A stretch of 64,000 nt of DNA from Cupriavidus taiwanensis LMG 19424 (GTDB taxonomy: Bacteria; Pseudomonadota; Gammaproteobacteria; Burkholderiales; Burkholderiaceae). Both the position numbers and the translations under genes were made by a program. Positions 52,813 to 60,581 of this stretch are shown in pieces. The first letter of the stretch is position 1; each line of letters opens with the position of its first letter. The stretch spans positions 1,544,001 to 1,608,000 of the forward strand of contig NC_010530.1 in assembly GCF_000069785.1 (NCBI RefSeq), in the 5' to 3' direction. A model generated the notes under the pieces. That model made no database searches and was not told the DNA's origin. It saw only the letters and a list, made by a program, of their open reading frames with translations.

Positions 52813-53145
52813 ATGTACCTGGTCAGTAACGACATGACCGCCACCCTGCCCGCCCGCAGCTCGCTGCGGCTGGTCGCCGGGCCTGGCGAACAGGTTGCGG
52901 TGCGCTGCACCGCTGGCGAACTGTGGCTGATCCGCGATGGCGATCCCAAGGACACGGCGCTGACGGCAAGCGAATGCTTCACCTTGTCCGACGCCGGCCA
53001 TGTCGAGTTGTATGCGATCACCGCCGCCTCGCTGCACGTGACCCGCCGCAAGTCCGTCGCCCATCACGCCCGCGGCGCATGGCGGCACCGGCTGTGGCGC
53101 TGGCTGGCCCCGCGCAGACACGGCTATCCCGGTGCAGGCCGTTGA
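52813..53145 (+). CDS. DUF2917 family protein (second copy)
   Basis: A 110-residue protein with the DUF2917 pattern LPARSSLRLVAGPGEQVAVRCTAGELWLIRDGDPKDTALTASECFTLSDAGHVELYAITAASLHV and a basic C-terminal tail (RRKSVAHHARGAWRHRLWRWLAPRR) that could bind membranes or nucleic acid. GGGAGACCATC precedes the ATG. It is 14 bases after the hydrolase gene and probably in the same TetR-controlled operon. Compared with the copy at 1270 it shares the G-x-L-W-L/I core but has an extended basic tail. Function unknown. Confidence 0.78.
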   Translation: MYLVSNDMTATLPARSSLRLVAGPGEQVAVRCTAGELWLIRDGDPKDTALTASECFTLSDAGHVELYAITAASLHVTRRKSVAHHARGAWRHRLWRWLAPRRHGYPGAGR

Positions 53146-53244
53146 CGCACCCCGCCCACCACTACTTTCCGCCACCACCCTTGGTGGCTTGCCGCGCCCG
53201 CGCGTTGGCGGGCGCGTTCGGGTCATGGCGGTTAATTGCGCAAT

Positions 53245-54894
53245 TTAGATAAAGCCCGCATCGCCCACCAGCATCTCGCGCAGCCGGAACTTCTGGATCT
53301 TGCCGGCGGGCGTGGCTGGCAGCGCATCCCGCACCACCAGTTTCTCGGGAATGTATTGCAGCGCCATCTTCTGCTGTTTGAGCCAGTCGACCATGCCGTC
53401 CAGGTCGATGGACTGCCCCGCCCGCGGCACCACGAAGGCGCACGCACGCTCGCCGAGGCGCGCATCGGGATAGGCCACGATCGCCACCTGCGCCACCGCG
53501 GGATGCCGGTACAGCAGGGTCTCGATCTCCAGCACGGGAATGTTCTCGCCGCCGCGGATGATCACGTCCTTGCTGCGGCCGGCGATGCGAAGGTAACCGT
53601 CCGCGTCCAGCCGGGCCAGGTCGCCGGTGTCGAACCAGCCGTCGGCATCGGTGCCGTTCAGCTGCGGGCGCTTCAGGTAGCCGCCGAAGTTGGAGCAGGC
53701 GCGCACCAGCAGCCGGCCGGTTTCGCCGACGGGCACGTCCGTGTCGGTGCCATCGACCACCCGGATCGCCACGCCGGGCAGCGGGCAACCGTCGGTGGTC
53801 GACGCGCGTTCGTCGCTGTCTTCCGGCAGCGTCGTGGTGACCGCGCCGTTCTCGGTCATGCCCCACGCGGATACGATCTTCGCGCCCAGCGCCTGCCGTG
53901 CCTGCTCGACCAGCGCGCCCGGAATCGGTGCGCCCGCGCACAGGAAGATCCGCAGGCTCGGCACCGGCACACCGGAGTCGGCCACCACGCGCGCCAGGTC
54001 GGTCAGGAATGGCGTGGAACCCATGGTAAAGGTCACACCCTCGTCGCGGATCAGCGCGGCGGCGCGGACCGGGTCCCAGATGTCCTGCAGCACCGCATGC
54101 GCGCCCAGCATCACCGGCATCATCAGGCCGTACATGAAGCCGGTCTGGTGTGCCATCGGCGATGCCATCAGCACCACGTCGTCGCCGCCGAGATGCAGCC
54201 GGCCGGCATAGGCAACGATGTTGGAGAACAGCGTGTTCGCGGTATGCATCACGCCCTTGGGCTCGCCTGTGGTGCCGGAGGTGTAGATCAGCTGCGTGAC
54301 GTCGTCCGGACCGGTGCGGCTGCGCTGCAGGATGGCAGCGGCATCGGCGCCGTCTTCCCAGTGCGGGCCGCTCAGCAGCGCCTCGAAGCTGTCGTCGCCA
54401 TCGCCATCGACCACGACGACATGACGCAGCGCGGGCAACGCATCGCGCAAACCCCGCAGCATCTGCGCATGGTCGAAGCCGCGGAACAGCTTCGGCACCA
54501 CCACCACCTTGCTTTGCGCGTGCGCCAGCATGAACGACAGCTCGCGCTCGCGGAAGATCGGCATCACCGGGTTGAGCACCGCGCCCAGGCGCGCGCAGGC
54601 CAGGTACAGCACGCTCAGGTGCCAGCCGTTGGGCAGCTGGCATGAGACCACGTCGCCGGCCGCGATGCCGAGGCGGGAAAGACCCACCGCCACGCGGTCG
54701 GCCATGCGCGCGAGTTCCCGCCGGGTGAAGCGCGTCACGTGCTGACGGTCGATGCTGAGCGCTGTCAGCGCGGGCGCGTCGGGCCGGTCACGCACGCAGG
54801 CGGCAAGATAGTCGTGGATGGTACGGTCCTGCCAGTGCCCGGCGGCAATGCTGGCGGCACGGCGCGGCGCGATCAATACGGCGTCGAAATCCAT
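53245..54894 (-). CDS. aliA: Cyclohexanecarboxylate-CoA ligase (AliA-like acyl-CoA synthetase)
   Basis: A 549-residue adenylate-forming ligase. The P-loop is LIYTSGTTGEPKGVMHT, followed by A5 SAWGMTENG, A7 WFDTGDLARLDADGYLRIAGRSKDVIIRGGENI and A10 PATPAGKIQKFRLRE. GAGGAGACC precedes the ATG. Many fatty or aromatic acids use such ligases; the neighbours (an AliB-like dehydrogenase, a BadI-like ring hydrolase and a BadH-like dehydrogenase) point to cyclohexanecarboxylate or a substituted alicyclic acid. It is the last gene of the leftward operon from 57702. Confidence 0.85.
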   Translation of the reverse strand: MDFDAVLIAPRRAASIAAGHWQDRTIHDYLAACVRDRPDAPALTALSIDRQHVTRFTRRELARMADRVAVGLSRLGIAAGDVVSCQLPNGWHLSVLYLACARLGAVLNPVMPIFRERELSFMLAHAQSKVVVVPKLFRGFDHAQMLRGLRDALPALRHVVVVDGDGDDSFEALLSGPHWEDGADAAAILQRSRTGPDDVTQLIYTSGTTGEPKGVMHTANTLFSNIVAYAGRLHLGGDDVVLMASPMAHQTGFMYGLMMPVMLGAHAVLQDIWDPVRAAALIRDEGVTFTMGSTPFLTDLARVVADSGVPVPSLRIFLCAGAPIPGALVEQARQALGAKIVSAWGMTENGAVTTTLPEDSDERASTTDGCPLPGVAIRVVDGTDTDVPVGETGRLLVRACSNFGGYLKRPQLNGTDADGWFDTGDLARLDADGYLRIAGRSKDVIIRGGENIPVLEIETLLYRHPAVAQVAIVAYPDARLGERACAFVVPRAGQSIDLDGMVDWLKQQKMALQYIPEKLVVRDALPATPAGKIQKFRLREMLVGDAGFI

Positions 54895-54945
54895 GGCGGT
54901 CTCCTCGTTGTTGTGTGCTGCCAGTCGGTGCGTCGGGCGCGCGCG

Positions 54946-56097
54946 TCAGGCCGGTACCGCTTCGCGCCCCGCGCGGGTGCGCGCGATGATGGTCTTCATG
55001 ATCTGCGCGGTGCCGTCGCCGATCTGGAAGCCGAGCACGTCGCGCAGGCGCTGCTCCATCACGCCGCGGTCATAGCCGCCGTGGCCGAACGACAGCAGGC
55101 ACTGGTGCACCACGTCGTACGCCAGCTTGGGCGCCCACCACTTGCACATCGCGGCTTCGGCGGTATGCGGCAGGCCGCGGTCCTTCAGCCACAGCGTCTG
55201 CAGGCACAGCAGGCGCGCGCCCTGCACCTGGGTCTCGAAGTCGGCCAGCGGGTGCGACACGCCCTGGAACGCCGACAGCGGCTTGCCGAAGGCCTGGCGC
55301 CCGGCCACGTACTCCCAGGTCTCGTCCAGCGCCGCCTGTGCCACGGCCAGCACCTGCAGGCCGATCAGCGCGCGCGAGAAATCGAAACCCTGCATCACCT
55401 GCACGAAGCCTTCGCCCTCCTTGCCGAGCAGATGGCTGGCCGGCACGCGCACGTTCTCGAAGAAGATCGAGCCGCGCCCGATGGCGCGCTGGCCATGGCA
55501 GTCGAAGCGGTTGCGCGTAATGCCGGGCAGGTCCATCGGCACCAGCAGCGCCGACACGCCGCGCGCGCCCGCCTCGACCGAACCGCTGCGCGCGAACACC
55601 ACCGCGGCATCGGCCTGGTCTGCGGCGGAGATCGAAGTCTTCTCGCCGTTGAGCACATAGTGGTCGCCATCGCGCTCCATGCGCAGGCGCAGGCTGGCCG
55701 CGTCCGAGCCGCCGCGCGGCTCGGTCAGCGCGATCGCCAGCAGCGCTTCGCCGCGCGTCAGGCGCTGCAGCCACGGGCCGGCGATCTCCGGCCGCGCGTG
55801 GTGCGCCAGGATCTGCCCGTTCAGCGAGGCCAGCAGGTTGATGTACGACAGGCTCAGGTCGGCGCGCGCCACCGCTTCGTGGATCACGCCTGCCGCGAGC
55901 GAGCCCATGCCCTGCCCGCCGTAGTGTTCCGGCAACTCGGGCGCAATAAAGCCCATCTCGCCCATCTCGCGCATCAGCGCGCGGTCGAGCACGCGGGTAC
56001 GGTCTCGCTCCAGGTAGCCGGATGCGACACGGGCGTCGGCAAAGCGACGGGCATGTTCGGCCAGCGCCGACAGGTCTTCGTCAAGGTAGGGATTCAT
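54946..56097 (-). CDS. aliB: Cyclohexanecarboxyl-CoA dehydrogenase (AliB-like acyl-CoA dehydrogenase)
   Basis: A 383-residue FAD-dependent acyl-CoA dehydrogenase. It shows ALTEPRGGSDAASLRLRMERDGDHYVLNGEKTSISAADQADAAVVFARS, the FAD and substrate site, and C-terminal FGHGGYDRGVMEQRLRDVLGFQIGDGTAQIMKTIIAR. AliB oxidises cyclohexanecarboxyl-CoA to cyclohex-1-enecarboxyl-CoA, passing electrons to ETF. It lies between the BadI-like hydrolase gene and the ligase gene. Confidence 0.86.
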   Translation of the reverse strand: MNPYLDEDLSALAEHARRFADARVASGYLERDRTRVLDRALMREMGEMGFIAPELPEHYGGQGMGSLAAGVIHEAVARADLSLSYINLLASLNGQILAHHARPEIAGPWLQRLTRGEALLAIALTEPRGGSDAASLRLRMERDGDHYVLNGEKTSISAADQADAAVVFARSGSVEAGARGVSALLVPMDLPGITRNRFDCHGQRAIGRGSIFFENVRVPASHLLGKEGEGFVQVMQGFDFSRALIGLQVLAVAQAALDETWEYVAGRQAFGKPLSAFQGVSHPLADFETQVQGARLLCLQTLWLKDRGLPHTAEAAMCKWWAPKLAYDVVHQCLLSFGHGGYDRGVMEQRLRDVLGFQIGDGTAQIMKTIIARTRAGREAVPA

Positions 56098-56118
56098 GGC
56101 TGTCTCCGCTGGCTCCTT

Positions 56119-56901
56119 TCACTTCGCGTACTTGCGGAAGTCCGGCTTGCGCTTTTCCTGGAAGGCACGCACGCCCTCGCGCGATTCCTCCGTGTCGTAG
56201 TAGAGCTTGAGCGCATACATGCCCATGCCGGCGATGCCGCCCTGGTGTGCGGTGTCCATGTTGAACGAGCGCTTGGCAATGGCGATCGCGGTCGGGCTCT
56301 TGTCCAGGATCTCGTCGCACCACTTCTGCACTTCGGCGTCGAGCTGCTCGTGCGGCACCACGGCGTTGACCAGCCCCATCGCCAGCGCCTCGGCGGCGGG
56401 ATAGCGGCGGCACAGGTACCAGATTTCGCGCGCCTTCTTCTCGCCGACCACGCGAGCCAGGAACGCAGTGCCATAGCCGGGATCCACCGAGCCGACCCGC
56501 GGGCCGACCTGGCCGAACACGGCCTTGTCCGAAGCGATGGTGAAATCGCAGATCGTGCACAGCACGTTGCCGCCGCCGATGGCATAGCCCTGCACGCGCG
56601 CGATCACCGGCTTGGGCACGTCGCGGATGGCGTTGTGCAGTTCTTCCATCGGCAGCCCGATGGTGCCGCGGCCGTCGTACTGGCCTTCGTGCGCGGACTG
56701 GTCGCCGCCGGTGCAGAAGGCCTTCTCGCCGGCGCCGGCCAGCACGATGGCGCCGATCTCGCGGTCATAGCCTGCGCGGTTGATGGCGTGGATCAGTTCG
56801 TCGCAGGTGCGGCCGCGGAAGGCGTTCATCTTTTCCGGGCGGTTGATGATGATCCAGGCCGCGCCGTTGCGCACCTCATAGCGGATATCTTCGTATTGCA
56901 T
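56119..56901 (-). CDS. badI: 2-ketocyclohexanecarboxyl-CoA hydrolase (BadI-like, crotonase fold)
   Basis: A 260-residue crotonase-superfamily enzyme. The sequence MNAFRGRTCDELIHAINRAGYD, FCTGGDQSAHEGQYDGRGTIGLPMEELHNAIRDVPKPVIARVQGYAIGGGNVL and GQVGPRVGSVDPGYGTAFLARVVGEKKAREIWYLCRRY is MenB/BadI-like rather than a simple hydratase. BadI opens the alicyclic ring of 2-ketocyclohexanecarboxyl-CoA to pimeloyl-CoA. The hydratase expected before BadH (BadK-like) is not adjacent. A MenB role is unlikely, because no other menaquinone genes are here and the operon is alicyclic acid-specific. Confidence 0.84.
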   Translation of the reverse strand: MQYEDIRYEVRNGAAWIIINRPEKMNAFRGRTCDELIHAINRAGYDREIGAIVLAGAGEKAFCTGGDQSAHEGQYDGRGTIGLPMEELHNAIRDVPKPVIARVQGYAIGGGNVLCTICDFTIASDKAVFGQVGPRVGSVDPGYGTAFLARVVGEKKAREIWYLCRRYPAAEALAMGLVNAVVPHEQLDAEVQKWCDEILDKSPTAIAIAKRSFNMDTAHQGGIAGMGMYALKLYYDTEESREGVRAFQEKRKPDFRKYAK

Positions 56902-56934
56902 GGTCGTCTCCGTTGTCAGTTGGATGGCTTGCGC

Positions 56935-57702
56935 TCAGCCGTTCATGGTCAGGCCGCCCGACACGCTCAATACCTGGCCGGTGATGAAGGCCGCATCGTC
57001 GCCGGCGAAGAACAGCACCGCGCCGGGCAGGTCGTCGGGCTGGCCGATGCGGCCCAGCGGGATCGAGCGGGTGAAGGCTTCCACCAGCTTCTCGGGGTTG
57101 CCCGCGCCCTGCTTGTAGTCTTCGAACAGCGCGGTCTCGGTCGGCCCCGGGCACACCACGTTCACGGTGATGCCGTGGCGCGCATGCTCGCGCGCGATGG
57201 TCTTGGAGAACGACACCAGCCCGCCCTTGCACGCGGCATACACCGCTTCGCCGGAAGACCCCACGCGGGCGGCATCCGAAGCGATATTGACGATGCGCCC
57301 GCGCTTGCGCGCCACCATGCCGGGCAGCACCGCGTGGTGCATATGCAGTGCGCCGGTCAGGTTGATGGCGATCAGCCGCTCCCACTGCGCCGGCTCGGTC
57401 TTGACGAACGGACGGAACACGTCCCAGCCGGCGTTGTTGACGAGCACGTCGACAGGGCCCAGTCCCTGCTCCACCGCCGCGACTGCCGCATCGACGCTGG
57501 AGCGATCGGTGATGTCGCAGCGCACCGCCAACGCGCGGCCGCCGGCATCGCGGATCTGCGCCGCCACGCGCTCGCCCGCCTCCGGATTCAAATCGAGCAC
57601 GCCCACCGCCGCGCCCGCACGCGCAAAGCGCAAACAGGTTGCGCCGCCGATACCGCCACCACCGCCGGTCACGATGACCGCCTTGCCTTCGAGTCCTTGC
57701 AC
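56935..57702 (-). CDS. badH: 2-hydroxycyclohexanecarboxyl-CoA dehydrogenase (BadH-like SDR)
   Basis: A 255-residue classical short-chain dehydrogenase. It has TGGGGGIGGATCLRFA, DITDRSSVDAAV, NNAGWDVF and the catalytic Ser/Tyr/Lys in IASDAARVGSSGEAVYAACKGG. The start is a GTG (57700-57702) preceded by AAGGAG. BadH oxidises 2-hydroxycyclohexanecarboxyl-CoA to the 2-keto compound, the substrate of BadI, which is encoded next. It opens the operon and faces the MarR gene across the palindromic operator at 57770. SDR substrates are hard to read from sequence; the call rests mainly on context. Confidence 0.83.
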   Translation of the reverse strand: MQGLEGKAVIVTGGGGGIGGATCLRFARAGAAVGVLDLNPEAGERVAAQIRDAGGRALAVRCDITDRSSVDAAVAAVEQGLGPVDVLVNNAGWDVFRPFVKTEPAQWERLIAINLTGALHMHHAVLPGMVARKRGRIVNIASDAARVGSSGEAVYAACKGGLVSFSKTIAREHARHGITVNVVCPGPTETALFEDYKQGAGNPEKLVEAFTRSIPLGRIGQPDDLPGAVLFFAGDDAAFITGQVLSVSGGLTMNG

Positions 57703-57769
57703 AGCCGTTCTCCTTTCAGGGTTCCGGTGCTATCGTGCCGGCGGTGTCGCCGCCACATGCACCTTTATT

Positions 57770-57789
57770 TACGTCAATATATTGACGTA
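57770..57789. promoter_or_regulatory. Perfect 20-bp palindrome, likely BadR/MarR operator
   Basis: TACGTCAATATATTGACGTA is a perfect palindrome in an AT-rich patch of the divergent badH-marR gap. A TATACT hexamer (57788-57793) overlapping its right end could be the -10 of the MarR gene, so binding would block that promoter and probably the leftward one. Confidence 0.88.
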
Positions 57790-57835
57790 TACTAGGCGCG
57801 ACAGACAGCGCGCGCAAGGCCGCTATCCTTTGGAA

Positions 57836-58363
57836 ATGACTATGGTTAACCCGGAAAACGGAGACGAACTCCCTACCACTGCGCGCATGGAACTGGCCAA
57901 CCGGCTGTTCTTCCGCCTGTACCAATGCGCAAATATGTTGCATAAAACGGGCTCGCGCGCCGTCGAAGCGGAAGGCCTGACGACACAGCAATGGGCCGTG
58001 CTGGGTGCGCTGTCGCGGCCACAAGCCGCTGATGGCATGAGCGTCGGCGACCTGGCACGCTACCTGATGGTGAGCCGCCAGAACCTGTCCGGGCTGGTCA
58101 GCCGGATGGAACGGGACGGCCACGTCACGCTGGCGCCAGACGGGCGCGATCGCCGCTCGCGGCTGGTGCGGATGAGCGAGCCGGGCCGCGAGGTATGGCT
58201 GCACCAGGCGCAGCCGAAGATCCGGCAGTACTACGAGCAGGCGCTGGACGGGTTCTCCACCAACGACCTGACGCACACGCTGCATTACCTGCTGAAATTG
58301 CTGGACAACATGCGCGCGCTCGATACGCCGGAAGGCAGCGACAGCGGGCCGGCACAGGACTGA
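57836..58363 (+). CDS. badR: MarR-family regulator (BadR-like)
   Basis: A 175-residue MarR protein. The winged helix is LTTQQWAVLGALSRPQAADGMSVGDLARYLMVSRQNLSGLVSRMERDGHVTLAPDGRDRRSRLVRMSEPGREVW, followed by a C-terminal dimerisation helix (YEQALDGFSTNDLTHTLHYLLKLLDNM). In Rhodopseudomonas palustris, BadR is a MarR-type repressor of cyclohexanecarboxylate genes. Here the regulator is divergent from the same set of genes with a perfect operator between, so the role is well supported. The ATG at 57842 is a second possible start. The true effector (a CoA ester) is inferred. Confidence 0.85.
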   Translation: MTMVNPENGDELPTTARMELANRLFFRLYQCANMLHKTGSRAVEAEGLTTQQWAVLGALSRPQAADGMSVGDLARYLMVSRQNLSGLVSRMERDGHVTLAPDGRDRRSRLVRMSEPGREVWLHQAQPKIRQYYEQALDGFSTNDLTHTLHYLLKLLDNMRALDTPEGSDSGPAQD

Positions 58364-58374
58364 GGCGAGCCTGC

Positions 58375-58392
58375 TGTATCAGAACTGATACA
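58375..58392. promoter_or_regulatory. Inverted repeat between badR and the GYD gene
   Basis: TGTATCAG-AA-CTGATACA has perfect 8-bp arms around a 2-bp centre, 11 bases after the badR stop and 213 bases before the GYD gene. No T-tract follows, so an operator is more likely than a terminator. Its factor is unknown. Confidence 0.5.
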
Positions 58393-58605
58393 CAGCGCGC
58401 TGCGGCGCGATGGCATGCACCGCGGCACCTGCCGCAGCGCGGCGCGCCACGCCGGCTGGCGCGCGATATGCGTCGGTGTGGGGTTGCTCAGGGGGCCCCA
58501 GGCGCTGCGCCGGGACGCCCTGAACCACTGCCCCGGCTTGCTGCGACCGGTCGCGTGCGCGCAGCCGGGACGGCGTTCGATCGATCCTTTACCGGAGATC
58601 CCGCC

Positions 58606-58899
58606 ATGACCCGCTATATCGTGCTAGCCAGTTTCACCGACCAGGGCATCCGCGCCGTCAAGGACACCACCAAGCGCGCCGCCGCGGTGCGCGAGATGGG
58701 GGCGCGCTTTGGGGTGCAGATGAAAGACATCTACTGGACCCTGGGCAAATACGACATCGTGCTGACCGTCGAGGCGCAGGATGACGCCAGCATGACCGCA
58801 TTCGGCCTCGCGGTCGGCGCGCTGGGCAACGTGCGCACGCAAACGCTGCGCGCCTTCAACGTCGACGAGATGCAAGGGATTATCGACAAGATGCGCTGA
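58606..58899 (+). CDS. GYD-domain protein
   Basis: A 97-residue protein of the GYD family, opening TRYIVLASFTDQGIRAVKDTTKRAAAVREMGARFGVQMKDIYWTLGKYDIVLTVEAQDD; the GKYDIV segment is the family's GxYD motif. GGAGATCCCGCC precedes the ATG. GYD proteins are small ferredoxin-like alpha-beta domains with no assigned activity. Frames that cover the upstream 242 bases have no start signal or family likeness. It stands alone, with a hairpin terminator at 58930. Confidence 0.88.
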   Translation: MTRYIVLASFTDQGIRAVKDTTKRAAAVREMGARFGVQMKDIYWTLGKYDIVLTVEAQDDASMTAFGLAVGALGNVRTQTLRAFNVDEMQGIIDKMR

Positions 58900-58929
58900 G
58901 CGGCGCGGCACTCTGTCCTTGTCATGAAG

Positions 58930-58958
58930 AACGCCCGCCATGGCGCCTGGCGGGCGTT
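58930..58958 (+). terminator. Hairpin after the GYD gene
   Basis: AACGCCCGCCA (58930-58940) and its exact complement (58948-58958) form an 11-bp stem with a 7-base loop. No T-tract follows, so it is a weak or Rho-assisted terminator candidate. Confidence 0.6.
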
Positions 58959-59076
58959 GCCGCCGCCGGATGGCTGTGCCTTCTTTCCGGATATCCGACG
59001 GCCTTGTCAGACGGCGTCCGATACCTCGGCAACGGCACAGCGCTGACACTCTTACTGCCAACTTCCGGAGAGCGCC

Positions 59077-59301
59077 ATGCCTGGCAAGAATATCCATGTC
59101 GTGCCGACCCATAACGGCTGGGCCGTCGAAGCGGAAGGCCGCTCCGGCAACCAGCAGCGATTCACGTCGCTGGATCATGCGATCGCTACCGGCATGGAAA
59201 AAGCCAGGCGTGCAAAGGTCGAGCTGCTGATCCATGGAAAAGATCACCAGATCATGGAGCGCAACGCCTTCGGCAACGCTCCCGCTGACGCCGACGGGTA
59301 A
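59077..59301 (+). CDS. DUF2188 family protein
   Basis: A 74-residue protein with the DUF2188 pattern KNIHVVPTHNGWAVEAEGRSGNQQRFTSLDHAIATGMEKARRAKVELLIHGKDHQIMERNAFGN. CCGGAGAGCGCC precedes the ATG. The domain is a small alpha-beta fold found alone in many soil proteobacteria; its activity is unknown. It lies 70 bases before the AI-2E-family gene on the same strand, possibly in one transcript. Confidence 0.85.
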   Translation: MPGKNIHVVPTHNGWAVEAEGRSGNQQRFTSLDHAIATGMEKARRAKVELLIHGKDHQIMERNAFGNAPADADG

Positions 59302-59370
59302 TGGAAGGGAAAACCTCGTGCAGGGCATCATCGGCATCGTGCCTGGACGACTCTATTCGCGGACTACCCG

Positions 59371-60417
59371 ATGCGCAATTTGAAAGGTTTTTACATCCTT
59401 CTGGTCGCCGTCACCATTGCGTTTATCTGGATACTGCTGCCCTTCTACAGCGCGATCCTGTGGGGCACCATCCTGGCCATCCTGTTTCACCCCATGCACC
59501 GCAAGCTGACGGTGCGATTCGGCAACCGCGAAAATCTCGCCGCGCTGGCTACGCTGCTGGTCTGCGTGCTGATGGCCATTATTCCGGTGTTCCTGATGAT
59601 TGCCACGCTCGCGCAGGAAGCGGCCTTTGCCTACCAGCAGATCCGGACCGGCAAATGGGACTTCGGGCAATACTTCCAGACCGCCGTGCAGGCCCTGCCG
59701 GCTTCGGTCGAAGCCTGGCTGAATGAGATGGGACTCGCCGACGTAGCCGGGTTGCAGGCAAAGCTGACCGAAGGTGCTGCCCGCATCAGCCAGTTCATGG
59801 CGGCCCAGGCCGTAGCCATCGGCCAGAACACGCTGCAGTTCGCCGTCGGCCTCGGCGTCATGCTGTACCTGGTGTTTTTCCTGCTGCGCGACGGCGCGAT
59901 GATTTCCCATCGCTTCCGCGAGGCCATGCCGCTGAGCGACGCGCACACGCGCCGGCTGGTCGGCCGCTTCACCACCGTGGTCCGCGCCACGGTCAAGGGC
60001 AACGTGGTGGTGGCGGCGGTGCAGGGGATACTGGGCGGCCTGGCGTTCCTGCTGCTGGGCATCAATGGCGCGCTGCTGTGGGGCACGCTGATGGCGTTCC
60101 TGTCGCTGCTGCCGGCGGTTGGCGCCGCGCTGGTCTGGGGCCCTGCCGCGATTTATTTCCTGCTGGCCGGCCCGGCCTGGAAGGGTATCGCGCTGATCGC
60201 CATCGGTACCCTGGTGATTGGCGCGGTCGACAACGTGCTGCGCCCGATTCTCGTCGGCAAGGACACCAAGCTGCCGGACTGGGTCGTGCTGATCTCCACC
60301 CTGGGCGGCATGTCCGTGTTCGGCATCAACGGCTTCGTGATAGGTCCGCTGATTGCCGCGCTGTTTATGTCCTGCTGGCATATGTCGGTGATCGAGGATC
60401 GCGACGACACCATGTGA
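59371..60417 (+). CDS. AI-2E/PerM-family membrane protein
   Basis: A 348-residue protein with about seven or eight helices (FYILLVAVTIAFIWILLPFYSAILWGTILAILF; LATLLVCVLMAIIPVFLMIA; LQFAVGLGVMLYLVFFLLRDG; GNVVVAAVQGILGGLAFLLLGINGALLWGTLMAFLSLLPAVGAALVWGPAAI; GIALIAIGTLVIGAVDNVLRPILVG; FGINGFVIGPLIAALF). The NxxxxP-type C-terminal motif (DNVLRPILVG) is typical of the AI-2E transporter family, whose members export AI-2 or act as Na+/H+ antiporters or permeases of unknown substrate. The substrate cannot be told from the sequence. Confidence 0.86.
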   Translation: MRNLKGFYILLVAVTIAFIWILLPFYSAILWGTILAILFHPMHRKLTVRFGNRENLAALATLLVCVLMAIIPVFLMIATLAQEAAFAYQQIRTGKWDFGQYFQTAVQALPASVEAWLNEMGLADVAGLQAKLTEGAARISQFMAAQAVAIGQNTLQFAVGLGVMLYLVFFLLRDGAMISHRFREAMPLSDAHTRRLVGRFTTVVRATVKGNVVVAAVQGILGGLAFLLLGINGALLWGTLMAFLSLLPAVGAALVWGPAAIYFLLAGPAWKGIALIAIGTLVIGAVDNVLRPILVGKDTKLPDWVVLISTLGGMSVFGINGFVIGPLIAALFMSCWHMSVIEDRDDTM

Positions 60418-60526
60418 GCGCGGCCGCGCTGCCATTTCGCGATTCGGCATTTTGCCATTTCGCCATTTCGCCGGTATTCCGCATGTTGACGAAGCAACCG
60501 TGCCTGCGTCGATAAAATCCTAGGAA

Positions 60527-60541
60527 CAAGAATTATTCTCA
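60527..60541. promoter_or_regulatory. Fur box upstream of the siderophore receptor
   Basis: CAAGAATTATTCTCA is a near-perfect 7-1-7 inverted repeat (compare TGATAATnATTATCA) in an AT-rich patch ending 40 bases before the receptor start. Iron-dependent repression by Fur is expected. Confidence 0.78.
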
Positions 60542-60581
60542 TTTATTATTCGGCCTTTCTTTGCTTTCGCACCGGGCCGTC

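Noticed and set aside
54739..57795. A 1,018-codon plus-strand frame over the ali/bad genes.
   Set aside because: Antisense shadow of four enzymes with conserved catalytic motifs; no domain can be read in it.
60430..60475. A short degenerate direct repeat (CATTTCGC-like units) after the AI-2E-family gene.
   Set aside because: Only a few imperfect units with no symmetry or link to a promoter. Likely a local slippage product.
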